Numbered from the stretch's first letter, positions 1 through 34,240 are shown. The stretch: 64,000 bases of DNA from Echinococcus granulosus (GCF_000524195.1 NW_020170424.1:410644-474643); one strand, 5' to 3'. Program-made: numbers and translations. Notes: a model not told the origin generated them from the sequence alone.

Positions 1-340
1 ATAAGGTGAGAAAGGCAGCTGCTAACATTAAAATGTTAATTATGAGATGGTAATCCAAACTGACCCCTGCGTTTCAACAGTTAAAGAAATGCCTTTTATT
101 AGGCGGCCAATAATAAAGTTCGAGTAGCACAACACATTTACCAATAGTTTGAGGTCCCTTCATGATTGCAAACAAATAAAATGCCTTCCAGTAGTTCAAT
201 CAATAAATAACAATTGCAATCTTGAAAGTAATCTGAAAGACATCACGGTAGACGAATGATCAAGGCGACGAATAGCATTTGCAGTGGGGGTTAGGCACCA
301 ACTACTTCACCAACCCATAAACCAATAACAGAAAACACAC
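1..340 (-). other. Intron of the HECT ligase gene
   Basis: The HECT exon ends at 341 with a good donor (GAG|gtgtgt on the minus strand) in phase 2, so the sequence to the left is intron. I see no further exon here. Confidence 0.7.
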
Positions 341-14800
<14,460 letters not shown>

Positions 14801-14803
14801 ATC

Positions 14804-14816
14804 CTGCAATACAAAG
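14804..14816 (-). promoter_or_regulatory. 3' splice acceptor (cis or trans) immediately before the ligase start codon
   Basis: On the minus strand the sequence ttttgtattgcag precedes the first coding exon, and ATG follows only 3 nt later. No coding exon was found upstream, so this site joins either a 5' untranslated exon or a spliced leader. If a leader ending in AUG is added, the frame is also open (AUG then GAT ATG). Confidence 0.6.
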
Positions 14817-16163
14817 GCAACGAAAATACAGCCCATAATTTTTTAAATTTAGGATCAATCTTTTAAGCAAATCTATTCATGTGCTAAAATGCTCGAAAAT
14901 CTTGACAGACCTCATCTTACGATCCGTAGAAACTACTGAGCAATCGTCCAAAAAAATAGCATGGCAAAAATTAGGTCAGGAATGAAGCTCAATTTAAAGT
15001 CCACTTTTGACAGAGAAAAATAGTAGGATAGCGACTTGTCCCAAAAGAGAAACCTACAAAGTCTTCCAATGACAAAAGAGGCTGACCACATAACATAGTT
15101 TTTAAAGGGGAAAATAAAAAATAGCATCACAGAGCAACTTCAATGTACTCGGTGACTTTGGGCATCAACAAGAATTTAGATGAATGCGAGTGAGGATATA
15201 ACAGTTACGGTTAGGATTTACCTTAAATTGTTATTTTGAAACACAAAACAGGATAAAGTAACAGTCAGTGTGACAGGAAGCTTCAATTGAAAAGCGTACG
15301 CAAGCCGAGGACTAGACCTGCCACTTACAATAAATCCTACGCTCATTGCGCAACACCTCTGATATATAACTGCTTCCACAGCAGTTGCATAATGATTGGC
15401 TAGATTAAATCAAGCTCTTCTTGCGGAACATCAATTAAAAGCGCGAGGAGAAACATAAGTGGAAAAATAATTGCAGATTATATTTAAATAAAAATGGTGG
15501 CGGGAAAATTACAAGTTAAATAATAAGCTTGATTTTTTTACGATTGCAATGGACAGAGATTTAGGTGAAGATAAGCTGTTTCTATCTGAGCAGATAGAAA
15601 TAACCTGGATCATTAAATTCGCTGTCACACCGCACTTAATTTTGTGTGCAACATAAGCCAGAAAAGCTCTTGCATATTGTTAAATAAGTTGATGGTTTTT
15701 GCGATTGCTACTGCGGAGTTCCGAGTCTTGCCTGAAGTCGAAATAATTCATCAAATTAAGTATGCACATGTATTACCAACGCAAGGAGGGGCTTTGGGTT
15801 GATCTTTTTTAGAACCAATACACTCACTCTTTGTCAATGCCAGCACCCTCTGTGCAAGACCACACCATTTACCGGCCGCACTCTCCTTGTCTACTCAGCT
15901 TACTCCTCTCCTGCCTCTTCAAACATTGATTTCGTTGACTCTTCTACCCAACCACCCCCCCGTCTGCCTCACTATTCACTTGTTAATAATTCATCCATCG
16001 CATAAATGAAACGAATTACAGCAGAATCCCAACGTAATCACAAGTCATATTAATACTGTCTCACACCATCACAGCATGACTAGTATACCATGAAAAGGAA
16101 CGGAGGAAGGGGAAGAGAAGAGACGGGAGTGGAGTACAAAGTAACTTGAAAGTAGTCATTCTC
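14817..16163. other. Intergenic or 5' region between SRP54 and the ligase
   Basis: Both neighbours are on the minus strand. This interval would hold the SRP54 3' UTR and any promoter or untranslated first exon of the ligase. It is AT-rich with scattered short open frames, none with recognisable protein content. No canonical AATAAA was found close after the SRP54 stop. Confidence 0.5.
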
Positions 16164-23915
<7,752 letters not shown>

Positions 23916-25390
23916 ATGCAGTCCGAAAGCACACTGCCGTCCCTCTTCTCACGCGCACTTGGGAACTATCTTAAGATTAAAAAAACTGGAACGGTTTCAA
24001 CAGATGACAAATTTAGGGTATGCTTTATAAATTCCCATGATTCCCCTGTTACGATCGTGCCGCGCTGCTTGTTTTTCTGTCTTATTTCATTTTTTAGCTT
24101 TTATATAAGTTTTCTTGATTTCAGTCGTTGGTTTCATGGTAAAACCTTGTTGCTTCTGACGTGCATAGGAGTTAATACAAGACAGCTGTGCAATATGTCA
24201 AGAGGCCATTCAGATGATCAATCAACTCGAGCTATTTAGTAAAAATGAGTTACTCGAGGATCTATCCACTCAATCAATTCGTTACCTTACTCTTCCCGCC
24301 TTCCTGGCTTTTTTTAATGGCCAAAAAACCGATCGAGAGGAGCGGCTAACTACATTGAAACTTGCTCAGGCATGCAAATTCTGTCTTGGTCAAATTTTGT
24401 TAGACCTACTATGACGAGTTTCTGGATTTAGTCGACTGTTACGGCATTCCCGACTTACCAAAGCGTCAAACAGCGCATGATTTTTCTGGGCAAGTAAATG
24501 TCAAGTAGTTTTTGCGCGCGCCAAATATGGTTTCGTAGTTGTGCTTAGTACCTGCCATTTTCTTCTTCAGTGATGGTGCTAATTCGAAATCGAAACCATC
24601 CGTAGTTAGATGGGATCCTAACGCTGTTCGTGAAGAAAAAATTCGTGCCTACAAGGCGAAAAAAGCTCTTGAACAACGTCTGGAAAACTTCCACTTCCTT
24701 GATACTTCCCATGTGGACGATGAGGTTCTGGTAAGCGAGTCTCTCCTTTGAAGGAAAATCTTGCCCTTTGGGATTGATAACCGAGTATTATTTATTTTGA
24801 GAGGGAAGAAAGTTTGGCGATTGTTCGCTATTGGGCCTATACAGCGGTTGAAGAGCTGAAATTGATTAGTGAGGAGGTGGCCATTCTTTTGCGGTTTCTA
24901 GAGCCGCAGGGGCCCTCTTCGCCTTTCCCTCCCCCTCCCCCTCCCCCAATCAGTCGACAACCTCCACTCCTCATCACTCGGGAAGAGATTCAAGCTGCTG
25001 TCTTCGGTGCCGGCTATCCAAGTTTGCCGACTATGACTCTTGATCACTTTGTTGAACTGCAGGTATGAGACCAAGTGCATTTTGTGTTTTTAAGCAACAA
25101 TAATATCTCGAACCGGCCAATGTAATCATGCGGTTCTGTAGGTGCAACAAGGGCTGATGCCACTGCCACAACCGGCTAAAGGCAACAAAGTAAACAATAA
25201 AGGAGGCACATGGCGACGTATTAATCCTTCGGAAACTGCAGAGGTCAAACAAGAAGCGGAAACAAGAGCAGCGAAGGAGGATGCGCTGGAAGACGCGTAC
25301 TCGGAAGAACAGCGGGCGAAAGCGCGCAAATTTGACGAATTCAAAGATGAGCATCGGCGTGGTTCTGGGAACCGTGCTAATCGTGGTTGA
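23916..25390 (+). CDS. IGBP1: PP2A-binding regulatory protein alpha4/TAP42 (IGBP1), complete
   Basis: Exons: 23916-24017, 24169-24369, 24404-24489, 24571-24730, 24802-25062, 25142-25390, about 352 residues (human protein about 340). IGBP1/TAP42 binds free catalytic subunits of PP2A-type phosphatases and protects them, acting in TOR signalling. The N-terminal helical part includes INQLELFSKNELLEDLST and TYYDEFLDLVDCYG. The C-terminal half has the family signature VFGAGYPSLPTMT and ends in a charged tail, EFKDEHRRGSGNRANRG. A poly-Pro stretch, from a CCT-rich repeat, precedes the signature. Intron 2 (24370-24403) is only 34 nt and starts with GC. Intron 3 is best read as starting with gcaagt at 24490; a GT donor at 24499 (gtagtt) would add four residues in the same phase. 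The start is the ATG at 23916, which gives LPSLFSRALGNY as in relatives. The next gene starts 140 nt downstream on the same strand. Confidence 0.95.
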
Positions 25391-25404
25391 TGACTCAGAT
25401 AACC

Positions 25405-25410
25405 AATAAA
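25405..25410 (+). terminator. Polyadenylation signal AATAAA of IGBP1
   Basis: A canonical AATAAA lies 14 nt after the IGBP1 stop codon and about 120 nt before the first KIAA1143 exon. It fits cleavage of the IGBP1 mRNA in this short gap. Confidence 0.65.
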
Positions 25411-25510
25411 TAGGTTCGCACACCATAACCCCGTCCTTTGCCTTTCTCTTATCCAGGACCAGTTTGAATGGATGTTTGACGGGGGGGAGGTTTTGGCTGC
25501 GCTTCAAACA

Positions 25511-25530
25511 TATTATTCAATTATTTACAG
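25511..25530 (+). promoter_or_regulatory. Candidate spliced-leader trans-splice acceptor of the KIAA1143 gene
   Basis: A T-rich stretch ending ttatttacag directly precedes AAG CGA CGT. This is the expected second codon of the family, whose members start with Met then a basic pair and reach EEPAF within about 15 residues. Platyhelminth spliced leaders are known to end in AUG, which would supply the missing Met in frame. An alternative is a cis-spliced mini-exon, ATG at 25472 to 25489, joined across a 41 nt intron with a weak gttttg donor. Confidence 0.55.
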
Positions 25531-26863
25531 AAGCGACGTGTTGAGGCGATAAATGCGGAGGAGCCGGCTTTCATAAAGCGCTTTCGGGAGCGATCCGGCA
25601 TGCGTCCAGAAGCCACAATCGAGAGCAAAGTACATTTTGGGTGATGATATATTTACTTGATTTACATCAGTAGCAAGAATATTTTAACGGCAGGATTTTG
25701 TGGGTGTCTTGGCTAGCTTTGACATCTCTGTTTTAATGAGTATTGGAAAGTATACATGGTTTGAATTGCCTATGCTGGGTTGCATTTTCATCTCTACCGT
25801 CACACTGTTTGCTCCTCCAATTGGCATATTTGAAGTCATCGTTTTCAGAATTGATGATACATCTTGTGGTTTTAACTGTTAAAATAAATGTCTTCTGTGT
25901 TTCCATTACTGATGCAAAGTAGTCAGAGTTTTCTCACCCGCTTCTTGCGATTCGCGATTAGTATTTGTACCAAGATTTTGAGTGTTCACCTCTGGTTGCG
26001 CTTACCTCTGGATGCTTATTTCCCTCCGCCACATTTTTTTATCGTCTGGAATAGATTCAGGCTTGTGTATTTTTTCCAAAATTTGATTTTTTAAAATAAG
26101 CGAATATTGCATTCGTCTTAAAATCCCATTTTACTTAACAGAGAGCTGTATTCTCCAGCTTTCTAATGAGAAGAATTTAGTTTTGCCCGGAAGCGGTTTA
26201 ATTTCCTTCAATTTTAATTATAGATAAGTGTTTGGATAGACAATCTAGTTCATTTTATGGATCCTTCCTTCTGTTGATTTTTCTACCCAAAGCAAAGAAC
26301 CTACTCGAGTTTATTATGAACTACACATTTTGTCTTTCCCCTCCCTTCCCCATATCGTGTGGTTTCTCCCAACAGAGGGTACAACCGCGGTGTGGTGGAG
26401 ACGACGATGAAGATTGGCGTGACAGGGAGGACGAAGCCCCCCAAGTGGTAGCTGGTATTGGTGTTAGCGAGTCTGAGGCCATCGACTTTGCTCAACGAAA
26501 TCTCGTTAAGAAACAACCCCAGACAAAGAAATCAGGTGCGGAAAATAACAACAAACCCACTGCTGAGGAAATTGAAGCAGAACGGTCTGGTTCGTTTTTT
26601 CGAATAAACCTTGCCACTTATTCTTTCGTCAGTACGTGGTACTTTACAAGCTGCTTTTCCATATTGCCATTGTAGGCAGGGTGCTCTTTCGCAAACCAAA
26701 AGCCAAGGAAGATAGCAAGGATATGAGGGAAAAGAGAGACAGAAGTGGGAGGAAAGGAGAAAACGAGGGGGTTAAAAAGACTGAAATGGTGAAAAGGAAC
26801 AAAAAATCAGGAGGAAGCCTCTCTTTTAGCTATGACGATGAAGAGGATGGGATGCTTGAGTAA
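25531..26863 (+). CDS. KIAA1143: KIAA1143/DUF4604 family protein (start codon probably from a spliced leader)
   Basis: Exons: 25531-25629, 26376-26589, 26676-26863, with continuous phases, giving about 166 residues plus the initiator Met. The N-terminus reads KRRVEAINAEEPAFIKRFRE, like the family's conserved EPAF..RF segment. Then come DEDW...EDEAPQVV, a basic Lys-rich stretch, GRVLFRKP, and a tail SLSFSYDDEEDG resembling the family's Ser-Leu-Ser-Phe plus acidic end. The biochemical function of DUF4604 proteins is not established; the charged, low-complexity makeup suggests a disordered, possibly nuclear protein (inference). No ATG precedes the first codon in frame within this exon. The gene lies 140 nt after IGBP1 on the same strand, with a polyadenylation signal and an acceptor between them, as in a trans-spliced polycistron. 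Confidence 0.88.
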
Positions 26864-28339
26864 ATGTGACAAAATCTGTCATCTGTAAATAAGTTTAACC
26901 ACCTTGTTGGTCTTAATTTTATAAACTGCGGTAGGCTCTTGCTTAGACCTCGGTTCACCGCCTCAACCTTTCGATTTGGTTTAAATTTTTGTGCCTCATC
27001 CTCGTGCTAATTTTTCAGAATGGTATTCTTGTTCTCTTTGCAATGTTTTCAAGTAATAATAATGACCTGGTTCGTTTCAGACTTTTGCAGATTGTAATTT
27101 GACATTACTCTGAGAGGGATAACCCTCACAGTCATAGATAATGGTTTGGAAGGCACATCTGCTCGAATGCTGACATGGATTTGCATTAGGTTGGATCATT
27201 AATACGAATTATCTTTTTGGACTGAGCCAAATTGAAACCTTATCACTTAAAAACAGTAATTTGAGCAATTTCGAATCTCTCGGTAGTAAATAGATTTGGC
27301 AACTTAGAATTGGTAGATCAGAGTTGTTTATTCTCTAACCGTGTGGACTCTTCGGTCGTCTTACCTTTTTAGTTGCCCGTTTTGGCGTTCTGTGCATGAC
27401 TATAGCCTCTCGACTCCTCCCTCCGCTGTTAGTAACTTTCTTCCACCCTGGCAATGCCTTATTATGAACCTGGGGGCGAATCAAGGAGCGACAATTTGTT
27501 TGTTTTGATTTAAGCGTGGGGTAAGCAAATAAATTCGTGCAGCCTCCTAATGACACGTGCTAGATAACTACAGAAATCCCCGCCAGATAATTACCATTGT
27601 TATCGGAAATTCTTCCCCTAAAAGTGCTAGGATGCTACGTATTCCATCTCCATCAGATATTGTGTGCCTAGAAGGCAAAAAGAGGTCTAGGACCGCCGAC
27701 TTTTTCTCTCGTATTGTCTCCCCTACTTCGTGTCTGATCATACCATCTCGGGCGAAAAAAATAAGGGGCAAGAAGCGGATATTTTGGGAGCTTTGTCACC
27801 GCCCCTCATTGCGTGTGGATGGTGTCCATTTGCCTAGATTATAGACCACAATAGGACCTATCCCCTTTCTGATTACAGGGTTTTTCTTGATCTTAGAATT
27901 CGCTGTTATATGCCTTGATTACGATAGCTGGGTGGCGAAAAAGGAGGTCATGATGATATGCCACCGCAAAATCGATACAATTATTTTACCCAAGAGGAGA
28001 AGACAGTTTCTTTACCTTTTGGATTATAGTAGCACCATAGATGTAGTCGAGGTCTCCTCTAGCCCCAGCGTTGAATCTATTTACACCAAACTCCATTTCT
28101 TCCAAACTGCAATATACTTAGTTTCTAAGGCAATAAAGAAGTGAAGTAAATTGCATAGAGCCCCCTGTAAAACACTCTACTCGACAAAACTCACTGCAAA
28201 TGGGATGCAGAAAGACATGACGATCAGATAAGCCGCGCTTTTTCACATCACGTGTACAATCAGCTGATTGCCACGCCTGCGCACGCGCCAATCGATAGGG
28301 CGGCGGAGGGAGCGCAGTCCACTCGGCGAGTATCCCAAA
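26864..28339. other. Intergenic region between KIAA1143 and the sperm-tail gene
   Basis: No exon with recognisable protein content was found on either strand. Overlapping open frames at 27335-27556 (minus), 27557-27844 (plus) and 27887-28144 (plus) have no family resemblance I can name. The sequence becomes GC-rich near 28260-28340, probably the promoter or 5' UTR of the next gene. Confidence 0.5.
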
Positions 28340-29927
28340 ATGGGTGAGGAGAAGTTGGGCTATCCCTATACCCGGCCGCGGGTGCCTATTTATGCGACGT
28401 ACGGCAGTCCCGGTCCTGTCTACAAACTGCCTCCATTATTGGGCGAAAAGGATCACGACTTTGAGAGCATTCATATAAAAGCTCCGGCTTACTCGTTCGG
28501 CCATCAATACAAGAATCTCTATTATGAGGCTAGTCCGGGACCAGCTGCCTATCCTCAAAACGGCAAGATGACCAATCATGGTCTCATGCAGGGTCCAGCT
28601 TACAGCCTGAAACAGAGATTAGATCCAGACTCCTCATCGCCTGGACCTGGACCAGCTCAATACCTTCCCAATGACAATGCGGTGCATCCGAGATCCCCGG
28701 GGTACCAGTTTGGGCTGGCAGCACCGGATCTTCTCAAAAACCCCGGGCCCGGTAAGCAGACTTGACGATTTCTCGTTTATAAGTTAGTTCCGGGGATGCG
28801 CATAAGCCCTAGCCTCTAAGGTTGTAAAAATTTTATCGTGTGAAAGAAGACTTCTTTTTAACATAGCACTGTGGGCCGAGAAGTTCCTTTTACAGCTCAA
28901 CTCGTGAGTCACCTTGTAACCACATTAGCCAGTATTTGACAAACCAATCAAGTCTCTCGGCCGCTTCTTCACTGACAGCTAGGAAAAAGAGGTGAATATT
29001 CGTTGCTACTTTTCCCCGTTCCTTTTTTAAAATTCAGCTCCGAACGCCTACTCACTGCCTCGACCAGATATTATTAGTGGAAAGATTTCAGCACCTCAGT
29101 ACACTCTGACCGGCCGAAATGATGGTCTTTCTACACCAAAGGTGATTTTTTGTTAATGTTTTCTTCTACTTTTAACTATCAAATGTGAAACAAATTTGGT
29201 GATTAGGACCAAAAAATCTTCCCTTTTTTTACCAAGAAAATAAAAACAAGAAGGTTTAAAATGTCAGCAATGTCCCAGCATCCTCCCTGATCTCGTAATA
29301 ACTCTGGACGGCGTGGAAGAGAAGACATTGTTGAAGTAGTGGAGGATGAGGCAACTACAGACAGCCAGAAGACCACGCCACTAAGCCGGATGCACAAACG
29401 CCAGAGATTGATGAGTCCACGGCAAGAGGCTTCAGAACTCGACTTCAATAAATTAACTTGAATATAGTGAGACGGTAGTTATAAACTTAGGTAGTAGAAT
29501 TTATTCAGGCGAGGTATTAATTCAAGCTTCATGGGAAGGGTTGTGGTCCCTTAAACTGTTAGAAAGAAACTGACTCTTTCCCCTTTTCGTGCACCAGAAC
29601 CCCGGCCCAGCGGACTACACTATCGGCAACCCCGAGATCACCAAACCATCTGCACCCAAGTTCTCCATGGGCGCCACTTTACCGATCCCCCTGAAGCCTA
29701 TGCCTGGTCCGGCTGATTATCGTGTAGACGACGTAGGTTTTCGCCTTCGGCATCACCAAATGCCTTCCACTCTTTTAAAATAGTTTATAACCAGACACGT
29801 TTTCCTTTCCTCCCTCCAGGTGACACTAACTCGACGCAGAGCACCCAAGTTCTCCATGGGCATCTACCACAGCCCCTACAAGTTGGATATCATTGACAAA
29901 GGCAAAGATGATTGGTTGGAGTGCTGA
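28340..29927 (+). CDS. ODF3: SHIPPO/STPGR-repeat sperm-tail protein, ODF3/CIMAP-like, complete
   Basis: Exons: 28340-28751, 29038-29141, 29598-29732, 29820-29927. Phases are continuous and give 252 residues (human ODF3 about 254). The protein contains repeated Pro-Gly-Pro motifs typical of sperm-tail PG-rich repeats: GSPGPVYKLP, ASPGPAAYP, SSPGPGPAQY, NPGPGAPNAYSLP, QNPGPADYTIG and MPGPADYRVDD. APKFSMG occurs twice near the C-terminus. Proteins of this family associate with axonemal microtubules or outer dense fibres of sperm and cilia, and expression is usually testis-biased. The start is the first in-frame ATG (MGEEKLGYPY); the frame is open further upstream, so part of the 5' UTR reads through. 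The exact member (ODF3, ODF3L or CIMAP subtype) is not resolved. Confidence 0.93.
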
Positions 29928-29982
29928 TGACCCTGAGGCCTCACCAGAAGATCTGTTTGACCCCTCTGGTTTAATTTCCACA

Positions 29983-29996
29983 TGTGTGTGTGTGTG
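29983..29996 (+). repeat. (TG)n microsatellite
   Basis: About seven TG units lie 55 nt after the sperm-tail gene stop, probably within its 3' UTR. Confidence 0.7.
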
Positions 29997-32900
29997 GGGT
30001 GTGAAACAACTGACTCTTCTCAGTATTTTGTTTCAACAATCCCACTTAAAAAACAATTTTCTCGAAATTTGAGCCTTTTTTCAGGCTAAGGATGGTAGGG
30101 TAAGATTTTGGGCTTGAAAAGGGCGAACTAGGCGATCCGCAATCGCTAGCAAAGGGCTGTGGAATATAGGTACCACATGATCAGTGGGATAAACCACTTG
30201 AACCAATTTAATTCGTGTTTTATGCGCAGGTGAGGAGGCAGAAATCAGGAGATTAACTATAATTTGGTGGCATTTAATGCAAATTTAATAGCTTTCCTGC
30301 ATGCCTGCAAGAAGTTTAGCTTGGATGCGTTGACATCGAATTGACAAGAGGAACGCCGGCTTAAAAGCGAGCAACGAGAGTCCCAATTTCCTCTGTAATC
30401 TTTCTCAGGACGAAAACTATTCAAAAGAAGGCAAGTCTTGGACGGTATTATTGGGTTAAGCTGTGTAGGGGAATTTGACAAAATGGTGGTTGGACAAAGG
30501 CATGGATGCATAGAAGGCCAAGTAGGTGATTTGGACGCCCGAAATATTCTTGACCTATTTTGGGATGGTACAAAACTTCTGGTTGTGTAAATAGTCGGCG
30601 ATGGAGGGGTGAAGGACGTTTTTGGGCGGACGAAGCGGGAATAGAACCGAGGCAGATTCGCCTTCAGAATTGACACTGCATGTTAGATCTGGCCAGAATT
30701 ATAGTTCCACGCCACTAGCAGAACAGACATTTTGCCGGCTTAGCCCACCCCACAAATGATTGTCTTGACGGCATGCATAATTCCAGCACCTTCGCTTAAG
30801 CGCAGAGGCTATCCACAAATAGGCGTGTATTGGTCGATTTGCGGTTTTGTCTCCGGGAATGGGGAATGGTTACTCCCGTTTCTTCGGCTGTCGGCTTTGG
30901 CCTTGCCTATCCAGGTCTCACAGATATTCAAGGTGTAAAGACCCGGCCAACCGGCAACTTTTCAAGGAATGCCTTGCTCTTTGATATGGTCGTACCCTCC
31001 CAGAACATGGGGCTCGGACAATAGAGCGCTAAAATTCTAACCACAACACCGAACTACCACAATGCATTAGGTAATTTTTTTGGCACTTGCAGCGGTTTCA
31101 AGAGGCCTCACCTCACAGCGACCGCACCACTCCAATCCATACTAACAGGGTTCGCAATGGAAGGCATAGGCATTGACAACATGGGGAAGTGGATATATTC
31201 TGGTTATGGGAGACTGTTTCACGAAAGCAGCTAAAGCTTAACCCCTGATGACAGAAGACGCATGGTCTTTCTTCAGTCAATGGCATTGACAGCACAAAGT
31301 GCCTGAAACGGTACTTAGCGACTCTTTGCTGAAATATGCGCGAACTTCGGGATTTTTAAGACATATAAGACACCTAGACATCCGCGAGGTAATAAACAGG
31401 TGAAAAGAACGAGTCGCACCCTGAGAGAAATACTACCAGCTTTCAACAAGGATGTACAAACGGAAGACGGGATTAACGCCATGGACGGAGCCTCCTTGCC
31501 TACAGTCCATGCATTACCGGCGTTTCACCACTCAAGATGCTTACAGGTAGTGAAACGATAGTACAAACTGATATTTCTTTAACAAATATGGAAGAAGCGA
31601 TCCACGATATCCCACAATACATCCTGTGGCTAAATAAGGAATGGGACAAAAATTGTAAAATCACCCGTGGAGCAAAAATGCATTCCAAGAAGTGCTAGCC
31701 GTCTCACGCAGTGCTCAACCAATCACCGATCTCCGCGCAAGATGCACCCCTACAAAGGTACACCAACTTTTGGATACGAAGATGGAGCTGACGTACAAAC
31801 GAGAGAAGTAATACCACCAGAAACGGCATTTGCAAGGACCGCGCATTAAGGAAACATAGAAGACTACTATTAAAAAGACGAGGGAGCTGTGCAATGCGTC
31901 TTTTAGGTAAGAGGCAGTCAGCGAGCCCGAAACTTGTGGCGGAATGGACGCCATCTGTTCCCAAGGAGGAGTGTACTCAGGACATTCATAACCCTGATCA
32001 CTGTGCTCGTTCATCCTATCCCCAATGAAGAATGCCCACACCTAATCAGTCCACTCATTCTAAGGGATTCAAGGCCAAGGTGGAAGAGGTGAATGCCAAA
32101 TCTGTTACAGGCTGGCAGTTTGATGATAACATGCTTAAATTTGCTGTCTCGTTGTACTAGGAAAAAATAGGCGAAATTTTTGAAACGAACTTGTAATGCA
32201 TGGACCACCCACTAAAATCGCAACACACTTTAAGATGGCTCGTGTTTCGCACGAAATTTATGATTAAATTGACAGTTTGAAAGAAACCGATCATAACAAA
32301 CTATTGGTGATACGCCGTCGTAGGATCTAAAATTAGGAGGCAGTTATACTTGGCAACGTATTCAGATAAACACAAATGGCCTCATTTCTGCCATTTATTC
32401 AGCCTACTTAATGGCAGTTAACTCCGACGCATAATTTTTTCTGACATTGCACTAGTGAACCAAATTTTCATTTTGGAAATGAAGTGCAGTAAAATTTGCC
32501 CCACCTCCACGGCAAAAGCATGAATTTAGAAGGAATTTTCGGGTCCTTTATTGGCAGAAAATGCAAAAAAATCAAATTCCATATTTTATCGGTCCGCAAG
32601 GTCAAAACTTCTATCAAATCAAGGCATGATTTAGATGAAGAAGGCCTCTAATTAAAAAGCATTTAGCCCGCCTTGCTGTTTATTCTGTTGCTTATTCCGT
32701 ATTGTGTTCTCCCATTGGTTCCTTACCCTCTAAACAAGAGAAATCAGGAGAGGAGGACGAGAAACTTTGGTGAAATTTAAAAGATTATCAAAGTCCGATG
32801 TCGTTTTTCGACTAAGGGCTCAAGGATGTTTGGTTAGTTGTGTTGTCTGTGTAAGCTAACCACTTGCCACCTACAAGGTGCCTTCAAATCGGCATTTGTT

Positions 32901-33218
32901 GAACTTCATCAAGCTGGTTCTCACTATTCACAGTAGGAAAAAATATGAAATTCTCATTAGGTTTGCAAACTCCTCCACAGCCATGTGTTTGCCTTAAGGC
33001 TCCACCCGAATCCCAAGAATTTAGGATTTTGTAAATTGACGAACGCCCAGATTTTGCGTGTCTCCTATAAAAATCGTGAATTTAGTTGACGTTTTAGAGG
33101 AATATTTGCTTTCCTGTCCTAATCTGTAATTAATTAAATCGCCTCCGAGGTGAGAGCCCAAGTTTTAAAGACACGAGAAATCATTAAATTTTGACTTCGG
33201 CCATCTGCCCGTATACAA

Positions 33219-33340
33219 CCATCCATCCCGTATCCATCCATCCAGCATAAATCCATTAATCCATCCTGTGGCCATCCATCCCGTACCATCCGTTCATTTT
33301 GTATCCATCCATTCATTCATCCACTCATTCATCCATCATT
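33219..33340. repeat. ATCC/ATTC tetranucleotide repeat tract
   Basis: Imperfect tandem ATCC units, with ATTC variants at the right end, span about 120 bases. The minus-strand open frame across it (33134-33316) is repeat-derived. Confidence 0.8.
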
Positions 33341-34240
33341 TTCTGTAGGCAAGCTTTGCTTCACAGTTTGAACACTAACCAGGGGTGAATGTTGCTGATC
33401 AGTAAAAACGGACCCCCTGACTACTGCAAAGCCAACACACACTGGTGGTCAGCAGTGGATAGTCGCTGCCGCTGATTTGGCCATATTTTGACAAATTTTC
33501 CATACTTGACCTTCGGTATTTGTTGTCTAGTAGAAATGTGTTTCAGCTTATGCTCGGATTCATCCACATTTTTTTCCACCTTCCTCCTTACAAAAAGGCG
33601 TCTTCAGTAAGCAAAATTATTAAAAAATCTAGTTGAGCTTAAATAAAGAGTTCTGGATTGCATCCCAACTAAACAAAATACTCAGGGAACTGGTTAAAAC
33701 AAAAAATGTCTTTTGCTTTAATAGACGCCGACTACGCTTTCGTTGTTTGGATGATTTGTGGGGTAGAGGCAAACTTCTTTCCAAGTTAATGGCGGCCATC
33801 TTCCAAAAAAAGTTACAAAAACTTACACTTTTGCTACTTTTTACATTCTTTGTAATGCTTCAATTTTTATTCTCTCAGTTTTGGTAATGGAATACTTAGG
33901 AGCTCCGCCATTGTACCTTTGCCTAGCGGCCTGGTCTCTGGGTCCTGCCAGTAGATTCAGGTCCCCGACTGTGCGTCGAGAATTACGTATTCTCCCTGAG
34001 TATTACAGGAAATCTTGAGACACTGCCTTTCTAAATAGAGTTTATTTAAAAAAACGATTATGAGGTGATTTGATTCGACATAACCGATAAGAGAGACCGA
34101 AGGAGCCAAGCAACTATGTTGGATTCGCATGCTTCTTGAGCCATCTCTTAAATCGCCTTCCTCAAAAATTACTACAAAAATCCCGGAGAAATCTTCCTTT
34201 AATTCCCCAATCATTTACCATCACCATTCAAGTCAAACCG

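Noticed and set aside
27335..27844. Basic open frames on both strands between KIAA1143 and the sperm-tail gene
   Set aside because: They overlap each other antisense and match no family; no consistent splice sites.
30257..30676. 139-codon minus-strand open frame
   Set aside because: Ser/Pro-rich, no recognisable motif and no splice context; likely chance or decayed repeat.
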